A DNA stretch of 51,854 nucleotides from Rhizobacter sp. (GTDB taxonomy: Bacteria; Pseudomonadota; Gammaproteobacteria; Burkholderiales; Burkholderiaceae_C), in NCBI GenBank assembly GCA_025350965.1, contig JANXWV010000089.1, positions 1 through 51,854 on the forward strand, given 5' to 3'. This document shows positions 18,101-25,945 of this stretch, in pieces. Position 1 is the first letter of the stretch. Every line of letters begins with the position of its first letter. The position numbers and the translations under genes were made by a program. Under the pieces are notes generated by a model. It was given only the letters and a program-made list of their open reading frames with translations. It ran no database searches and had not been told where the DNA came from.

Positions 18101-18235
18101 CCACGGCCGCGCGGTGCGCACGGCGGCCGGCCAGTCGACCGCGCCGCTCATCGATTGCAACAGTGCGGCGAGCACCTGTTGTTCATCGCGGCAGGGGTGC
18201 GGAAGGCGGGCGGCGGGTGGGGGCGGGGTGACCAT
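15140..18235 (-). CDS. putA: Bifunctional proline dehydrogenase / L-glutamate-gamma-semialdehyde dehydrogenase
   Basis: This 1031-residue enzyme oxidises proline to glutamate. The N-terminal half is the FAD proline dehydrogenase barrel, with RFMVRLVKGAYWDGEI and the substrate-binding arginine pair in YLVRRLLENGANSSF. The C-terminal half is an aldehyde dehydrogenase with the conserved Glu in LIAETGGINAMV and catalytic Cys823 in SAGQRCSALR. There is no N-terminal ribbon-helix-helix domain, so unlike E. coli PutA it should not repress its own gene. The divergent Lrp-type regulator probably does that. The linker near residues 529-544 is an Asn/Ser/Arg/Lys repeat. AAGGAG precedes the ATG by 7 nt. 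Confidence 0.97.
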   Translation of the reverse strand: MVTPPPPAARLPHPCRDEQQVLAALLQSMSGAVDWPAAVRTARPWVQAVRDNPAPFWAMESLLREYPISSAEGLALMRLAEALLRVPDAETAIALTADQLGKADFDAASAGPHKMLASISASAIALSKKFLPEHGEGGVFKRLGAQTVVAATVRAIQLLGRQFVLGRSIKEAMTEAASARREHAGTRSGPGPAASNLRFSYDMLGEGARTEADARRYLASYLNAIHAIAGAGSGVRFEANNPSNSASGPEAADGISIKLSALFSRYEDSQRERVFNELLPRAWALIEPAARANINLTIDAEESDRLELSLDVLDALAGRIAATFPQWQGFGLAVQAYQTRALDVVAEVARIARRHHMRFMVRLVKGAYWDGEIKRAQELGLAGYPVFTHKHHTDISYLACARALIANADVIYPQFATHNAGTIGAIVGMARATGAAFEMQKLHGMGDGIYREVMLDAGVPVRVYAPVGEHRDLLAYLVRRLLENGANSSFVHQLADTAVDVNALLASPLVPTAAPGIAPPSALFAATGRANSRKNSGKNSRKNSHGVDIACLAERAPLSAAIEATASSGVPRVAEATAADVAATMARLQHGFNGWNATPLATRAAALRRAADALEACLPEFCGLLVKEAHKTLGDCVAEVREAVDFCRYYADQAEDRLSTQQLPGPTGESNELHLHGRGVFVCISPWNFPLAIFAGQVVAALVAGNSVAAKPAEQTPAIAQRFVELLHAAGVPADALALLNGPGDTVGAALVADARTAGVCFTGSTPVAKVINRTLAARDGAIVPLIAETGGINAMVVDSTALPEQVVDAVVQSAFRSAGQRCSALRLLCVHEGIADHVIEMIRGALQELTVGDPAQLTTDVGPVIDAEAFDGISAHIAGLRTQATLIGEAPVASTFPRLIAPIAFELASIADVKQEIFGPVLHVVRWGGEVDQVIAQINALGYGLTLGIQTRIDSRALRLAHAARIGNVYVNRNMIGAVVGVQPFGGEGLSGTGPKAGGPHYLYRFCTEQCVTINTAAAGGNAALLAGVR
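16605..16652 (-). repeat. 12-bp tandem repeat in the putA interdomain linker
   Basis: On the plus strand CTGTTCTTGCGA, CTGTTCTTGCCG and CTGTTCTTGCGA follow head to tail, then a diverged fourth copy CTGTTGGCTCGG. Translated from the minus strand it gives the linker NSRKNSGKNSRKNS between the two catalytic domains of PutA. Unit length is a multiple of three, so copy-number change would alter linker length without frameshift. Confidence 0.85.
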
Positions 18236-18267
18236 GGCAAGCTCCTTGTTTCGAACTGCTGGCTAGG

Positions 18268-18323
18268 TTATTCGCCGGCAGCCAGAATTAATCGCCGAAA
18301 ACGTGCCGACCCACGGTGAATAA
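18268..18323. promoter_or_regulatory. Putative Lrp-type operator between putA and its divergent regulator
   Basis: The 94-bp gap is AT-richer than its surroundings and contains TTATTC (18268-18273) inverted as GAATAA (18318-18323), each flanked by GG..CC bases. An AATTAAT core lies between (18286-18292). Lrp-family proteins bind AT-rich imperfect dyads, so regulation of both genes from here is plausible. The site is inferred from symmetry only. Confidence 0.4.
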
Positions 18324-18329
18324 TCCGGC

Positions 18330-18812
18330 ATGCCGACAGACGACACCCAGCTCGGCGGGCTCGACAAGATCGACGCCCGGATCCTGCGTGCGCTGCAGGC
18401 CGACGGGCGCATGTCGAACCTGAAGCTGGCCGAAGAAGTGCACCTCTCGCCGACCGCCGTGCTGGAGCGCGTGAAGCGCCTGACGCGCGACGGTTTCATC
18501 CTCGGCTATGAGGCGAAGCTGAACCCCGCCAAGCTCGGCGCTGGGCTGATGGTGTTCATCGAGGTGGTGCTCGACCGCACCACGCACGACGCGATGAACA
18601 TCTTCAAGGCCGCCGTGCAGGTGCGCCCGGAGATCCTGGAATGCCACCTCGTGGCGGGCGGGTTCGACTACCTGATCAAGACCCGCGTGGCCGACATGGC
18701 GGCCTACCGAGGCTTCGTCGGCTCTGTCATCTGGGGCCTGCCGGGCGTGCGCGAAACGCGCACGTATGCGGTGATGGAAGAGGTCAAGAACACGACGCTG
18801 CTGCCGTTTTGA
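18330..18812 (+). CDS. Lrp/AsnC-family transcriptional regulator, probable regulator of putA
   Basis: This 160-residue protein has an N-terminal winged helix-turn-helix (LDKIDARILRALQADGRMSNLKLAEEVHLSPTAVLERVKRL) and a C-terminal RAM ligand/oligomerisation domain (MVFIEVVLDRTTHD..ILECHLVAGGFDYLIK). Length and layout match Lrp/AsnC proteins. It is divergent from putA with a shared 94-bp promoter region. Regulators of this type (PutR/BkdR-like) activate proline catabolism in response to proline in other proteobacteria. Its role here is inferred from position. Confidence 0.9.
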   Translation: MPTDDTQLGGLDKIDARILRALQADGRMSNLKLAEEVHLSPTAVLERVKRLTRDGFILGYEAKLNPAKLGAGLMVFIEVVLDRTTHDAMNIFKAAVQVRPEILECHLVAGGFDYLIKTRVADMAAYRGFVGSVIWGLPGVRETRTYAVMEEVKNTTLLPF

Positions 18813-18856
18813 GCGGCATGCGGCTTGCATTTGCAGTTTCGCAACCCGAGGCCCCG

Positions 18857-19312
18857 ATGAAGATCGAGCTCGACGACCTGACCCGCCCTGCCGTTCACGC
18901 CCTGCTCCGCGAGCACATGCGCAGCATGCATGCGCTCGGGCCACCCGAGAGCGTGCATGCGCTCGACCTGGCCGGCCTGCGCCGGCCCGAGATCACCTTC
19001 TGGACCGCGTGGAACGGCGAGTTGCTGCTCGGCTGTGGCGCGCTGTTGGCCTTGAGTTCGGTGCACGGCGAGGTCAAGTCGATGCGCACACCCGAGGCAC
19101 AGCGGCGCACCGGCGCGGGCCGCGCACTGCTGACGCACATCATCGGCGTGGCGCGGGCGCGCGGCTTTGAGCGCCTGAGCCTGGAAACGGGCACGGTGGC
19201 CGCCTTCGTGCCAGCGCACCGCCTTTACGCGAGCGCGGGGTTCACCTTCACCGGGCCGTTCGGCGCCTACAAGGAAGACCCGAACAGCGTGTTCATGACT
19301 CTGGCGCTGTAG
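18857..19312 (+). CDS. GNAT-family N-acetyltransferase
   Basis: A 151-residue acetyltransferase. The acetyl-CoA-binding motif is MRTPEAQRRTGAGRALLTHIIGVARARGFERLSLETG, followed by RLYASAGFTFTGPFGAY. It resembles the YsnE/PhnO-like branch of small GNATs. GAGG lies about 6 nt before the ATG. It starts 44 bp after the Lrp-type gene and may be co-transcribed. The substrate cannot be told from sequence. Confidence 0.87.
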   Translation: MKIELDDLTRPAVHALLREHMRSMHALGPPESVHALDLAGLRRPEITFWTAWNGELLLGCGALLALSSVHGEVKSMRTPEAQRRTGAGRALLTHIIGVARARGFERLSLETGTVAAFVPAHRLYASAGFTFTGPFGAYKEDPNSVFMTLAL

Positions 19313-19333
19313 CTGCGGCGCGGGCCCCGCCGA

Positions 19334-20041
19334 TCAGGCGGGGGCCGCCGCCCCGCCCCGCATGCCGAAGATCGCGCTTCCGATGCGCACCATCGTCGCG
19401 CCCTCGGCGATGGCCGCTTCGAGGTCGGCGCTCATGCCGATTGACAAGGTGTCCAGCCCCAGGCCTTGCGCGTTCAGCGCCTCGAACAGTTCGCGCAGCG
19501 CGCGGTGCGGCCGGCGTTGCGATTCGGGGTCGGCTGCCGGCTCGGGGATGGCCATCAGGCCGCGCAAGCGCACGTTCGGCAAGGCAGCCACCGCGTGCGC
19601 CACGCCGACCACCGCTGCCGCAGCCAGCCCGCTCTTGCTCATCTCACCGCTGATGTTGACCTGCAGGCACAGTTGCAAGGGTGGCAGGTGCGCCGGCCGC
19701 TGTTCGCTCAAGCGCTGCGCGGTCTTGAGCCGGTCGACCGAGTGCACCCAATCGAAGGATTCGGCCACGGTGCGTGTCTTGTTCGACTGCAGCGGGCCGA
19801 TCAGGTGCCATTCGATGCGGCTGCGCAGGTCGGCCAGTGCCGCGATCTTGTCGACACCTTCCTGCACGTAGTTCTCGCCGAAGCGGTGCTCGCCGGCGGC
19901 CACCGCGGCGCGCACGGCATCGGCCCCCAAGGTCTTGCTCACGACCAGCAGCGTGACGCTTTCCACAGGCCGAGCGGCGCTGCGGCAAGCGGCTGCGATG
20001 CGGGCGTGCACTTGGTAGAGCTTGTCTGCGATCATCGCCAT
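19334..20041 (-). CDS. YggS/PLPBP-family pyridoxal phosphate homeostasis protein
   Basis: This 235-residue PLP-binding barrel protein has the PLP lysine at K36 in LLVVSKTL. Conserved GEHRFGENYVQEGVDK, IEWHLIGPLQSNKTR and the C-terminal LSIGMSADLEAAIAEGATMVRIGSAIFG all match the family. It buffers free PLP and has no known catalytic activity. Two ATG codons two residues apart (20041, 20035) are possible starts, neither with a clear ribosome site. It is divergent from pilT, which is a common neighbour in beta-proteobacteria. Confidence 0.93.
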   Translation of the reverse strand: MAMIADKLYQVHARIAAACRSAARPVESVTLLVVSKTLGADAVRAAVAAGEHRFGENYVQEGVDKIAALADLRSRIEWHLIGPLQSNKTRTVAESFDWVHSVDRLKTAQRLSEQRPAHLPPLQLCLQVNISGEMSKSGLAAAAVVGVAHAVAALPNVRLRGLMAIPEPAADPESQRRPHRALRELFEALNAQGLGLDTLSIGMSADLEAAIAEGATMVRIGSAIFGMRGGAAAPA

Positions 20042-20130
20042 AATGGGCTGAGTATCCCGCAGGCGCTGCCGCACTTCCGCGAGCAAGTGAGCGCATGCAC
20101 CCCGGCCCGCAGCCCCAACCCCCAAGGCCC

Positions 20131-21174
20131 ATGGACATCACCCAACTGCTGGCGTTTTCGGTCAAGAACAAGGCGTCGGACTTGCACCTTTCGGCCGGGC
20201 TGCCACCGATGATCCGGGTGCATGGCGATGTGCGCCGCATCAACGTCGACCCGCTCGACCACAAGCAGGTTCACGGCATGGTGTACGACATCATGAACGA
20301 CTCGCAGCGCAAGGCCTACGAAGAGACGCTGGAGTGCGATTTCTCGTTCGAAATTCAAGGTCTGGCGCGCTTTCGCGTTAATGCGTTCAACCAGAACCGG
20401 GGTGCTGGCGCGGTGTTCCGCACCATCCCGTCGAAGATCCTGACGCTGGAACAATTGAACACGCCGAAGGTGTTCGCCGAGCTGGCGCTGAAGCCGCGCG
20501 GCATGGTGCTGGTGACGGGGCCAACCGGCTCGGGCAAGTCGACCACGCTGGCGGCGATGGTGAACCACCTGAACGAGAACGAGTTCGGCCACGTGCTGAC
20601 GGTGGAAGACCCGATCGAGTTCGTGCACGAATCGAAGAAGTGCCTGATCAACCAGCGCGAAGTGGGCCCGCACACGCTGAGCTTCTCGAACGCGTTGCGC
20701 TCGGCGCTGCGCGAAGACCCGGACGCGATTCTGGTTGGCGAAATGCGCGATCTGGAAACGATTCGCCTCGCGCTCACTGCCGCCGAGACCGGCCACCTGG
20801 TGTTCGGCACGCTGCACACGTCGAGTGCCGCCAAGACGGTCGACCGCATCGTCGACGTGTTCCCGGCGGCCGAGAAAGAGATGGTGCGCGCGATGCTGTC
20901 GGAGTCATTGATCGGCGTGATCTCGCAGACGCTGTGCAAGACCAAGGACGGCTCGGGCCGCGTGGCCGCGCACGAGATCATGCTGGGCACGGCGGCCATC
21001 CGCAACCTGATCCGCGAAAGCAAGATCGCGCAGATGTACTCGTCGATCCAGACCGGCAACGCCTTGGGCATGCAAACGCTCGACCAGAACCTGGCCGACC
21101 TCGTGCGGCGCAACGTGGTGTCGCCTGCCGAGGCGCGCGCGAAGGCGAAGTTCCCCGAGAACTTCCCGGGCTAG
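20131..21174 (+). CDS. pilT: Type IV pilus retraction ATPase PilT
   Basis: A 347-residue hexameric ATPase that depolymerises type IV pili. Motifs: Walker A GPTGSGKSTT, Asp box VLTVEDPIEFVHES, His box LVFGTLHTSSAAKTVDRIVD, and the PilT-specific AIRNLIRESKIAQM sequence near the C-terminus. The ATG at 20131 (MDITQLLAFSVKNKASDLH) is the family start, with AAGG 4 nt upstream. pilU follows 57 bp downstream. Confidence 0.97.
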   Translation: MDITQLLAFSVKNKASDLHLSAGLPPMIRVHGDVRRINVDPLDHKQVHGMVYDIMNDSQRKAYEETLECDFSFEIQGLARFRVNAFNQNRGAGAVFRTIPSKILTLEQLNTPKVFAELALKPRGMVLVTGPTGSGKSTTLAAMVNHLNENEFGHVLTVEDPIEFVHESKKCLINQREVGPHTLSFSNALRSALREDPDAILVGEMRDLETIRLALTAAETGHLVFGTLHTSSAAKTVDRIVDVFPAAEKEMVRAMLSESLIGVISQTLCKTKDGSGRVAAHEIMLGTAAIRNLIRESKIAQMYSSIQTGNALGMQTLDQNLADLVRRNVVSPAEARAKAKFPENFPG

Positions 21175-21231
21175 CAACCCGCAATGCTTCGCCCCTGCGG
21201 TGAATGAATCGAACCCAACAGGGGCAACAAG

Positions 21232-22368
21232 ATGGAACGTGACCAGGCATCGAAATTCGTCAACGACCTGCTGCGCCTGATGGTCTCGCGCAACGGCTCG
21301 GACCTGTTCCTCACGGCCGACTTCCCGCCCGCGATCAAGGTCGACGGCAAGGTCACCAAGGTGTCCCCGCAGCCGCTCACCGGCCAGCACACGCTGGCGC
21401 TCACGCGCTCGGTGATGAACGACAAACAGGCGGCCGAGTTCGAGCGCACGAAGGAATGCAACTTCGCAGTGGCGCCGCAAGGCATCGGGCGCTTCCGCGT
21501 GAACGCTTTCGTGCAGCAGGGCAACGTGGGCCTGGTGATGCGGACGATCCCGCAGGTGTTGCCCACGATCGACTCGATGAACCTGCCGCAGATCCTGAAA
21601 GACATCTCGCTCGCCAAGCGCGGGCTGGTGATCTTCGTGGGCGCCACCGGCTCGGGCAAGAGCACATCGCTGGCGGCGATGGTGGACCACCGCAACGAGA
21701 ACTCGTTCGGCCACATCATCACCATCGAAGACCCGGTCGAGTTCGTGCATGCACACAAGAACTGCATCATCACGCAGCGTGAAGTGGGCATCGACACCGA
21801 CGGCTGGGGCGCGGCGCTGAAGAACACGCTGCGCCAGGCGCCCGACGTGATCCTGATGGGCGAGATACGCGACCGCGAGACGATGGAACACGCGGTCGCC
21901 TTCGCCGAGACCGGCCACCTGTGCATGGCCACGCTGCACGCCAACAGCGCGAACCAGGCGCTCGACCGGATCATCAACTTCTTCCCTGAAGAGCGTCGCG
22001 CGCAGCTGCTGATGGACTTGTCGCTGAACCTGAAGTCGCTGGTCTCGCAGCGCCTGCTGCCGCGCCAGGAAGGGCGCGGTCGCGTTGCGGCGGTCGAGGT
22101 GTTGCTGAACACGCCGCTCATCTCGGACCTGATCTTCAAGGGCGAAGTCGCCGAGATCAAGGAGATCATGAAACGCTCGCGCGAGCTCGGCATGCAGACC
22201 TTCGACCAGGCCTTGTTCGACCTCTACGAAGGGCAGGCCGTGACGTATGAAGACGCGCTGCGCAACGCCGATTCGGTGAACGACCTGCGGCTGCAGATCA
22301 AGCTGCACAGCAACCGCGCACGCAGCACCGACCTGGCAGCCGGCACCGAACACCTGACGATTGTTTGA
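21232..22368 (+). CDS. pilU: PilT-like ATPase PilU
   Basis: This 378-residue PilT paralogue is an accessory retraction ATPase. It has Walker A GATGSGKSTS, Asp box IITIEDPVEFVHAH, and a His box reading LCMATLHANSANQALDRIINFFPEE. The AIRNLIRE motif of PilT is replaced by LISDLIFKGEVAEIKEIM, as in PilU. It lies in the usual pilT-pilU order. Confidence 0.96.
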   Translation: MERDQASKFVNDLLRLMVSRNGSDLFLTADFPPAIKVDGKVTKVSPQPLTGQHTLALTRSVMNDKQAAEFERTKECNFAVAPQGIGRFRVNAFVQQGNVGLVMRTIPQVLPTIDSMNLPQILKDISLAKRGLVIFVGATGSGKSTSLAAMVDHRNENSFGHIITIEDPVEFVHAHKNCIITQREVGIDTDGWGAALKNTLRQAPDVILMGEIRDRETMEHAVAFAETGHLCMATLHANSANQALDRIINFFPEERRAQLLMDLSLNLKSLVSQRLLPRQEGRGRVAAVEVLLNTPLISDLIFKGEVAEIKEIMKRSRELGMQTFDQALFDLYEGQAVTYEDALRNADSVNDLRLQIKLHSNRARSTDLAAGTEHLTIV

Positions 22369-22378
22369 CGAACCGACG

Positions 22379-23281
22379 ATGCCGAAGACCTGCGACCCTC
22401 TTCCCCCACAACGCGTCGCCTTCATCGGCCTGGGCGTGATGGGCTACCCGATGGCCGGCCACCTCGCGAAGGCAGGCCATGCGGTCACCGTCTACAACCG
22501 CTCGGCCGCGAAAGCGGCACATTGGGTGGCAGAACACGGCCATGCGAGTGCGGCCACGCCGAGGCTTGCGGCGGCCGGCGCGGCCATCGTTTTCGCGTGC
22601 GTGGGCAACGACGACGATCTGCGTTCGGTCACGCTCGGCGCCGATGGCGCGTTCGCCGGCATGGCGCCGGGCGCGGTGTTCGTCGACCACACCACGGCCT
22701 CGGCCGAAGTGGCGCGCGAGCTGAGCGCGGCAGCCACTGCGCTTGGCCTTCAGTTCATCGACGCGCCTGTGTCGGGCGGCAACCTCGGCGCCATCAACGG
22801 TGCGCTCACCGTGATGTGCGGCGGCGACGGCGCAGCATTCGCCACTGTCCGGCCGGTGGCGATGGCGTTCGCGAAGGCCGTCACGCTCATTGGCGCCAGC
22901 GGTGCCGGGCAGTTGGCAAAGATGGTCAACCAGACCGCCATCGCCGGGGTGTTGCAAGGCCTGGCCGAAGCCATTGCCTTCGGCCAGCGCGCCGGGCTCG
23001 ACATGGCGATCGTGCTCGACGTGATCGGCAAAGGCGCAGCGCAAAGCTGGCAGATGGACAACCGCGGCCCGACGATGGTCAAAGGCGAGTTCGACTTCGG
23101 CTTCGCCGTCGACTGGATGCGCAAGGATCTCGGCCTCGTGCTCGACGAAGCCCGGCGCAACGGCGCCACCCTTCCGGTGACGGCGCTGGTCGACCAGTTC
23201 TATGCCGATGTGCAAGCCGCCGGCGGCAACCGGCTCGACACGTCGAGCCTGCTCACGCGGCTGACGCGCGGCGAAGGCTGA
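22379..23281 (+). CDS. NAD(P)-dependent beta-hydroxyacid dehydrogenase (3-hydroxyisobutyrate dehydrogenase family)
   Basis: A 300-residue reductase. The N-terminal Rossmann motif is VAFIGLGVMGYPMAGHLAKAG, the substrate motif is FIDAPVSGGNLGA, and the catalytic Lys lies in GAGQLAKMVNQ. This family includes 3-hydroxyisobutyrate, tartronate semialdehyde and related dehydrogenases; this member's substrate is not distinguishable. A TTG start at 22361 overlapping pilU is possible, but the ATG at 22379 is preferred. It follows pilU by 10 bp. Confidence 0.9.
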   Translation: MPKTCDPLPPQRVAFIGLGVMGYPMAGHLAKAGHAVTVYNRSAAKAAHWVAEHGHASAATPRLAAAGAAIVFACVGNDDDLRSVTLGADGAFAGMAPGAVFVDHTTASAEVARELSAAATALGLQFIDAPVSGGNLGAINGALTVMCGGDGAAFATVRPVAMAFAKAVTLIGASGAGQLAKMVNQTAIAGVLQGLAEAIAFGQRAGLDMAIVLDVIGKGAAQSWQMDNRGPTMVKGEFDFGFAVDWMRKDLGLVLDEARRNGATLPVTALVDQFYADVQAAGGNRLDTSSLLTRLTRGEG

Positions 23282-23308
23282 GCGCTCGCGGCAGCGTGCT
23301 GCGCTCGG

Positions 23309-23947
23309 CTACTTGGCCGGCGCGGGCTGCACGTTCGCGAGTTCGGCGTCGGTGATCACCTCGAACAGGCGCACCACCTTCTGCACCCCGCTCACGCCGC
23401 GCGCTATGTCGGTGGCGCGGCCGGCTTCGCGCTCGGTCACGCGGCCCATCAGGTAGACCACGCCGCGTTCGGTGACGACCTTGAACGAGTTCGCCTGCAC
23501 GTCTTTCGCGTCGACCATGCTGGCCTTCACCTTGCTCGTGATGAGCACGTCGCTCGACCGGCTGGTGAGCGAACTGGTGCCCGCGACCGTGACCTCGTTG
23601 ACCACCGAACGCACGTTGTCGATGCGCGAGACAGTCTCCTCGACGGTCGCCTTGTCGGCCTCAGTGGGCACCTCGCCGGTGACGAGCACCATGCGGTTGT
23701 AGCTCGTCGTGCTCACGTGGCCCCGGTCGGCCAAGGCCTCGCCGATGCGGCTACCGGCCTTGAGTTCGATGGCTTGGTCTTCGACCTGCGTGCCCGAGGT
23801 GCGGCGGTCGACGGCCATCATCGAGCCGCCGACCATCGCGCCGCCGATGAGCAGGGGTGCACAGGCGCCGAGCAAGGTGGTGGCAGCCAGCGCGGCAGCG
23901 AGCATGGCCGTGCGCGGCGAGGCGCCCGCGTGAGTCCTGAGAGTCAT
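23309..23947 (-). CDS. dolP: BON-domain outer-membrane lipoprotein (DolP/YraP-like)
   Basis: A 212-residue lipoprotein. A hydrophobic signal ends in lipobox LLGAC (Cys29), followed by two BON domains (from about [19 protein letters not shown] and [14 protein letters not shown] sequence through [20 protein letters not shown]). E. coli DolP supports outer-membrane integrity at the division site. The gene order rsmI / yraN / diaA / dolP matches the E. coli neighbourhood, which supports the call. Its ATG overlaps the diaA stop (ATGA). Confidence 0.9.
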   Translation of the reverse strand: MTLRTHAGASPRTAMLAAALAATTLLGACAPLLIGGAMVGGSMMAVDRRTSGTQVEDQAIELKAGSRIGEALADRGHVSTTSYNRMVLVTGEVPTEADKATVEETVSRIDNVRSVVNEVTVAGTSSLTSRSSDVLITSKVKASMVDAKDVQANSFKVVTERGVVYLMGRVTEREAGRATDIARGVSGVQKVVRLFEVITDAELANVQPAPAK

Positions 23948-24546
23948 GTGTTTTCCTGTTCGCCGAGCAGTTGCAGGTCGACCGCATCGCACAGGCAGTG
24001 CAGCACGAGGAGGTGCACTTCCTGGATGCGCGCAGTGCGCTCGTGCGGCACGCAGATCAGCACATCGGTGTCGAGCAGCATTTCGGCCATGCGCCCGCCC
24101 TTGTTGCCGGTCAGCGCGACCACGGTCATCTCTTTGGCGCGGGCCGCTTCAACGGCCTTCACCACGTTGGCAGAGTTGCCGCTCGTGCTGATGGCCAGCA
24201 GCACATCGCCCGGCGCGCCGAGGGCCTGAACCTGCTTCGAGAAGATCGACGCGAAGTCGTAGTCGTTGCCGATGGCGGTGATGATGGAGGTGTCGGTCGA
24301 CAGCGAAATGGCGGCCAGGCCGGGCCGCTCGCGCTCGAAACGGCCGATGAATTCAGCCGCGAAGTGCTGCGCGTCGCCCGCCGAGCCGCCGTTACCGCAG
24401 GCCAGCACCTTGCCGCCGCTGGTGATGCAGCCAACGAGTGCGCTGACCGCGTTGGCAATGGGTTTGGAGAGGACTTCTGCGGCCGCATACTTGAGATCGG
24501 CGCTGTCGAAGAACTGCTGTTGGATGCGTTGTTCGAGCATGGTCAT
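23944..24546 (-). CDS. diaA: SIS-domain protein DiaA (phosphoheptose isomerase-like)
   Basis: A 200-residue sugar-isomerase-fold protein: [37 protein letters not shown] and [21 protein letters not shown] are the two SIS phosphosugar loops. DiaA binds DnaA and promotes replication initiation; the close relative GmhA makes ADP-heptose precursors. Position between yraN and dolP favours DiaA, though sequence alone leaves GmhA possible. An alternative ATG lies two codons inside. Confidence 0.87.
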   Translation of the reverse strand: MTMLEQRIQQQFFDSADLKYAAAEVLSKPIANAVSALVGCITSGGKVLACGNGGSAGDAQHFAAEFIGRFERERPGLAAISLSTDTSIITAIGNDYDFASIFSKQVQALGAPGDVLLAISTSGNSANVVKAVEAARAKEMTVVALTGNKGGRMAEMLLDTDVLICVPHERTARIQEVHLLVLHCLCDAVDLQLLGEQENT

Positions 24547-24591
24547 GGATCATATGACACGGGTGCACCACGCTGGTTCCGTGGCCGTGCA

Positions 24592-24981
24592 TCAAGAGGT
24601 GTCGAACGCGCCCTTCAACCACTCGATGCGGCCGTCGTCGATGGCCACCACGTCGAAGCGGCAGGGCGGCGGCGCGGGGTAGCGGCGCAGGAAGTGCTGG
24701 GCCGCGAACACCAGGCTGCGCTGCTTGGTGGCACTGATGCTGGCGGCCGCGCCACCGAATGCGCTGCTGTGCCGTGCGCGCACCTCGGCGAAGACCAGTG
24801 TGCCGTCGCGCTCGCGCAGGATCAAATCGATCTCGCCGCCGCGCGCATGCGGGCCGGCGGCGACCCGATAATTCCGCTGCACCAGCGCGAGGCCCGCGCC
24901 CAGCAAGTGGGCCAGGGCCAGCGCCTCACCGGCATCGCCGACCGACTTTGTCGTCCCTTTTGTTGCCCCTTTTGCCTTCAC
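24592..24981 (-). CDS. yraN: YraN-family (UPF0102) endonuclease-like protein
   Basis: About 129 residues with the UPF0102 signature: GEALALAHLLGAGLALVQRNYR, then GGEIDLILRERDGTLVFAEVRARHSSAFGG. The latter holds the Asp and Glu-x-Arg of a restriction-endonuclease-like site (Lys is more usual at the last position). No ATG fits; GTG at 24981 (after AGGA) or GTG at 24996 are the candidates. Either start puts this gene nose to nose with rsmI, whose GTG start is at 24989, so the two divergent genes have essentially no intergenic DNA. Confidence 0.85.
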   Translation of the reverse strand: MKAKGATKGTTKSVGDAGEALALAHLLGAGLALVQRNYRVAAGPHARGGEIDLILRERDGTLVFAEVRARHSSAFGGAAASISATKQRSLVFAAQHFLRRYPAPPPCRFDVVAIDDGRIEWLKGAFDTS

Positions 24982-24988
24982 GCTTCCT

Positions 24989-25897
24989 GTGACCACCCTC
25001 GATGCCTCGTTGTTGCAGCAGGCCGCCGCCAGCGCGGCCGGCATGCAAAGCCACCCGCCGGGCGCACTGTACGTGGTGGCCACGCCGATCGGCAACCTCG
25101 CCGACATGACGCTGCGTGCGATCCATGTGCTGGGCCTGGTCGACGCCATCGCGTGCGAAGACACCCGCCACAGCGCGCCGCTGCTGCGCCAGCTCGGCAT
25201 CGAGGGCAAGCCGCTGCTCGCTGTGCATGAGCACAACGAACGAGAAGCCGCCGCCGGGGTGATGCTGCGCCTGGCGCGCGGCGAGCGCGTGGCCTGCATC
25301 AGCGATGCGGGCACGCCGGCGATCAGCGACCCGGGCGCGGCACTCGTGGCGGCCGTGGCGGCGGGCGGCTACCGAGTGGTGCCGATCCCGGGCGCGAGCA
25401 GCGCAGCGGCAGCGCTCAGCGTGGCGGGTGATGCCATCGGCGGGCCGTTCACCTTTGCCGGCTTCCTGCCCACGAAGGCCGGGGAGCGCGCGGTGCTGTT
25501 GAAGCAGCTGGCCGCACAACCGAACACGCAGGTGCTGTTCGAGGCGCCGCACCGCATTGCCGCCTTGGCCGCAGCACTCGGCGAGGCCTGCGGTGCGCGC
25601 CCCGTGACGCTGTGCCGCGAGTTGACGAAGCAGTTCGAGACGGTGGCCACGTTGCCTGCGAACGCGCTTGCAGCGTGGCTCGCGGCCGACGCCAACCGCA
25701 GCCGCGGCGAGTTCGTCCTGGTGCTGCACGCGCAAGCCTCGGTGGTGGCTGACGGCAATGCCGCCCACGATCACACGTTGCGAACCCTGCTCGCCGAATT
25801 GCCGCTCAAACAGGCCGTGGCGCTGGCAGCTGAACTCACCGGCGCGCCACGCAACGCGCTGTACGAGCGCGCGCTGGCGTTGAAGAACGCGGGTTGA
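24989..25897 (+). CDS. rsmI: 16S rRNA (cytidine(1402)-2'-O)-methyltransferase
   Basis: A 302-residue tetrapyrrole-methylase-fold SAM methyltransferase: LYVVATPIGNLADMTLRAI, ACEDTRHSAPLLRQLGI, CISDAGTPAISDPGA and VVPIPGASSAAAALS are diagnostic RsmI blocks in order. It methylates the ribose of C1402 in 16S rRNA. The start is GTG, and the promoter must lie within the coding region of the divergent yraN. A 12-bp tandem duplication straddles the stop codon. Confidence 0.95.
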   Translation: MTTLDASLLQQAAASAAGMQSHPPGALYVVATPIGNLADMTLRAIHVLGLVDAIACEDTRHSAPLLRQLGIEGKPLLAVHEHNEREAAAGVMLRLARGERVACISDAGTPAISDPGAALVAAVAAGGYRVVPIPGASSAAAALSVAGDAIGGPFTFAGFLPTKAGERAVLLKQLAAQPNTQVLFEAPHRIAALAAALGEACGARPVTLCRELTKQFETVATLPANALAAWLAADANRSRGEFVLVLHAQASVVADGNAAHDHTLRTLLAELPLKQAVALAAELTGAPRNALYERALALKNAG

Positions 25898-25910
25898 AAC
25901 GCGGGTTCAA
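25887..25910 (+). repeat. 12-bp tandem duplication at the rsmI stop codon
   Basis: ACGCGGGTTGAA (25887-25898) is followed directly by ACGCGGGTTCAA (25899-25910), differing at one base. The first copy contains the rsmI TGA stop. Probably a simple slippage duplication. Confidence 0.7.
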
Positions 25911-25945
25911 ATGTTTCACGAATGAATTGACCCGCGTGGTGCGAT

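Noticed and set aside
15464..18319. Long open frame of about 950 codons on the plus strand opposite putA
   Set aside because: PutA on the other strand has both catalytic domains intact; the plus-strand frame has only Arg/His/Gly-rich shadow sequence.
25912..25927. Possible third parS (TGTTTCACG followed by AATGAAT)
   Set aside because: Only the left half matches the palindrome; the right half lacks TGAAACA, so ParB binding is unlikely.
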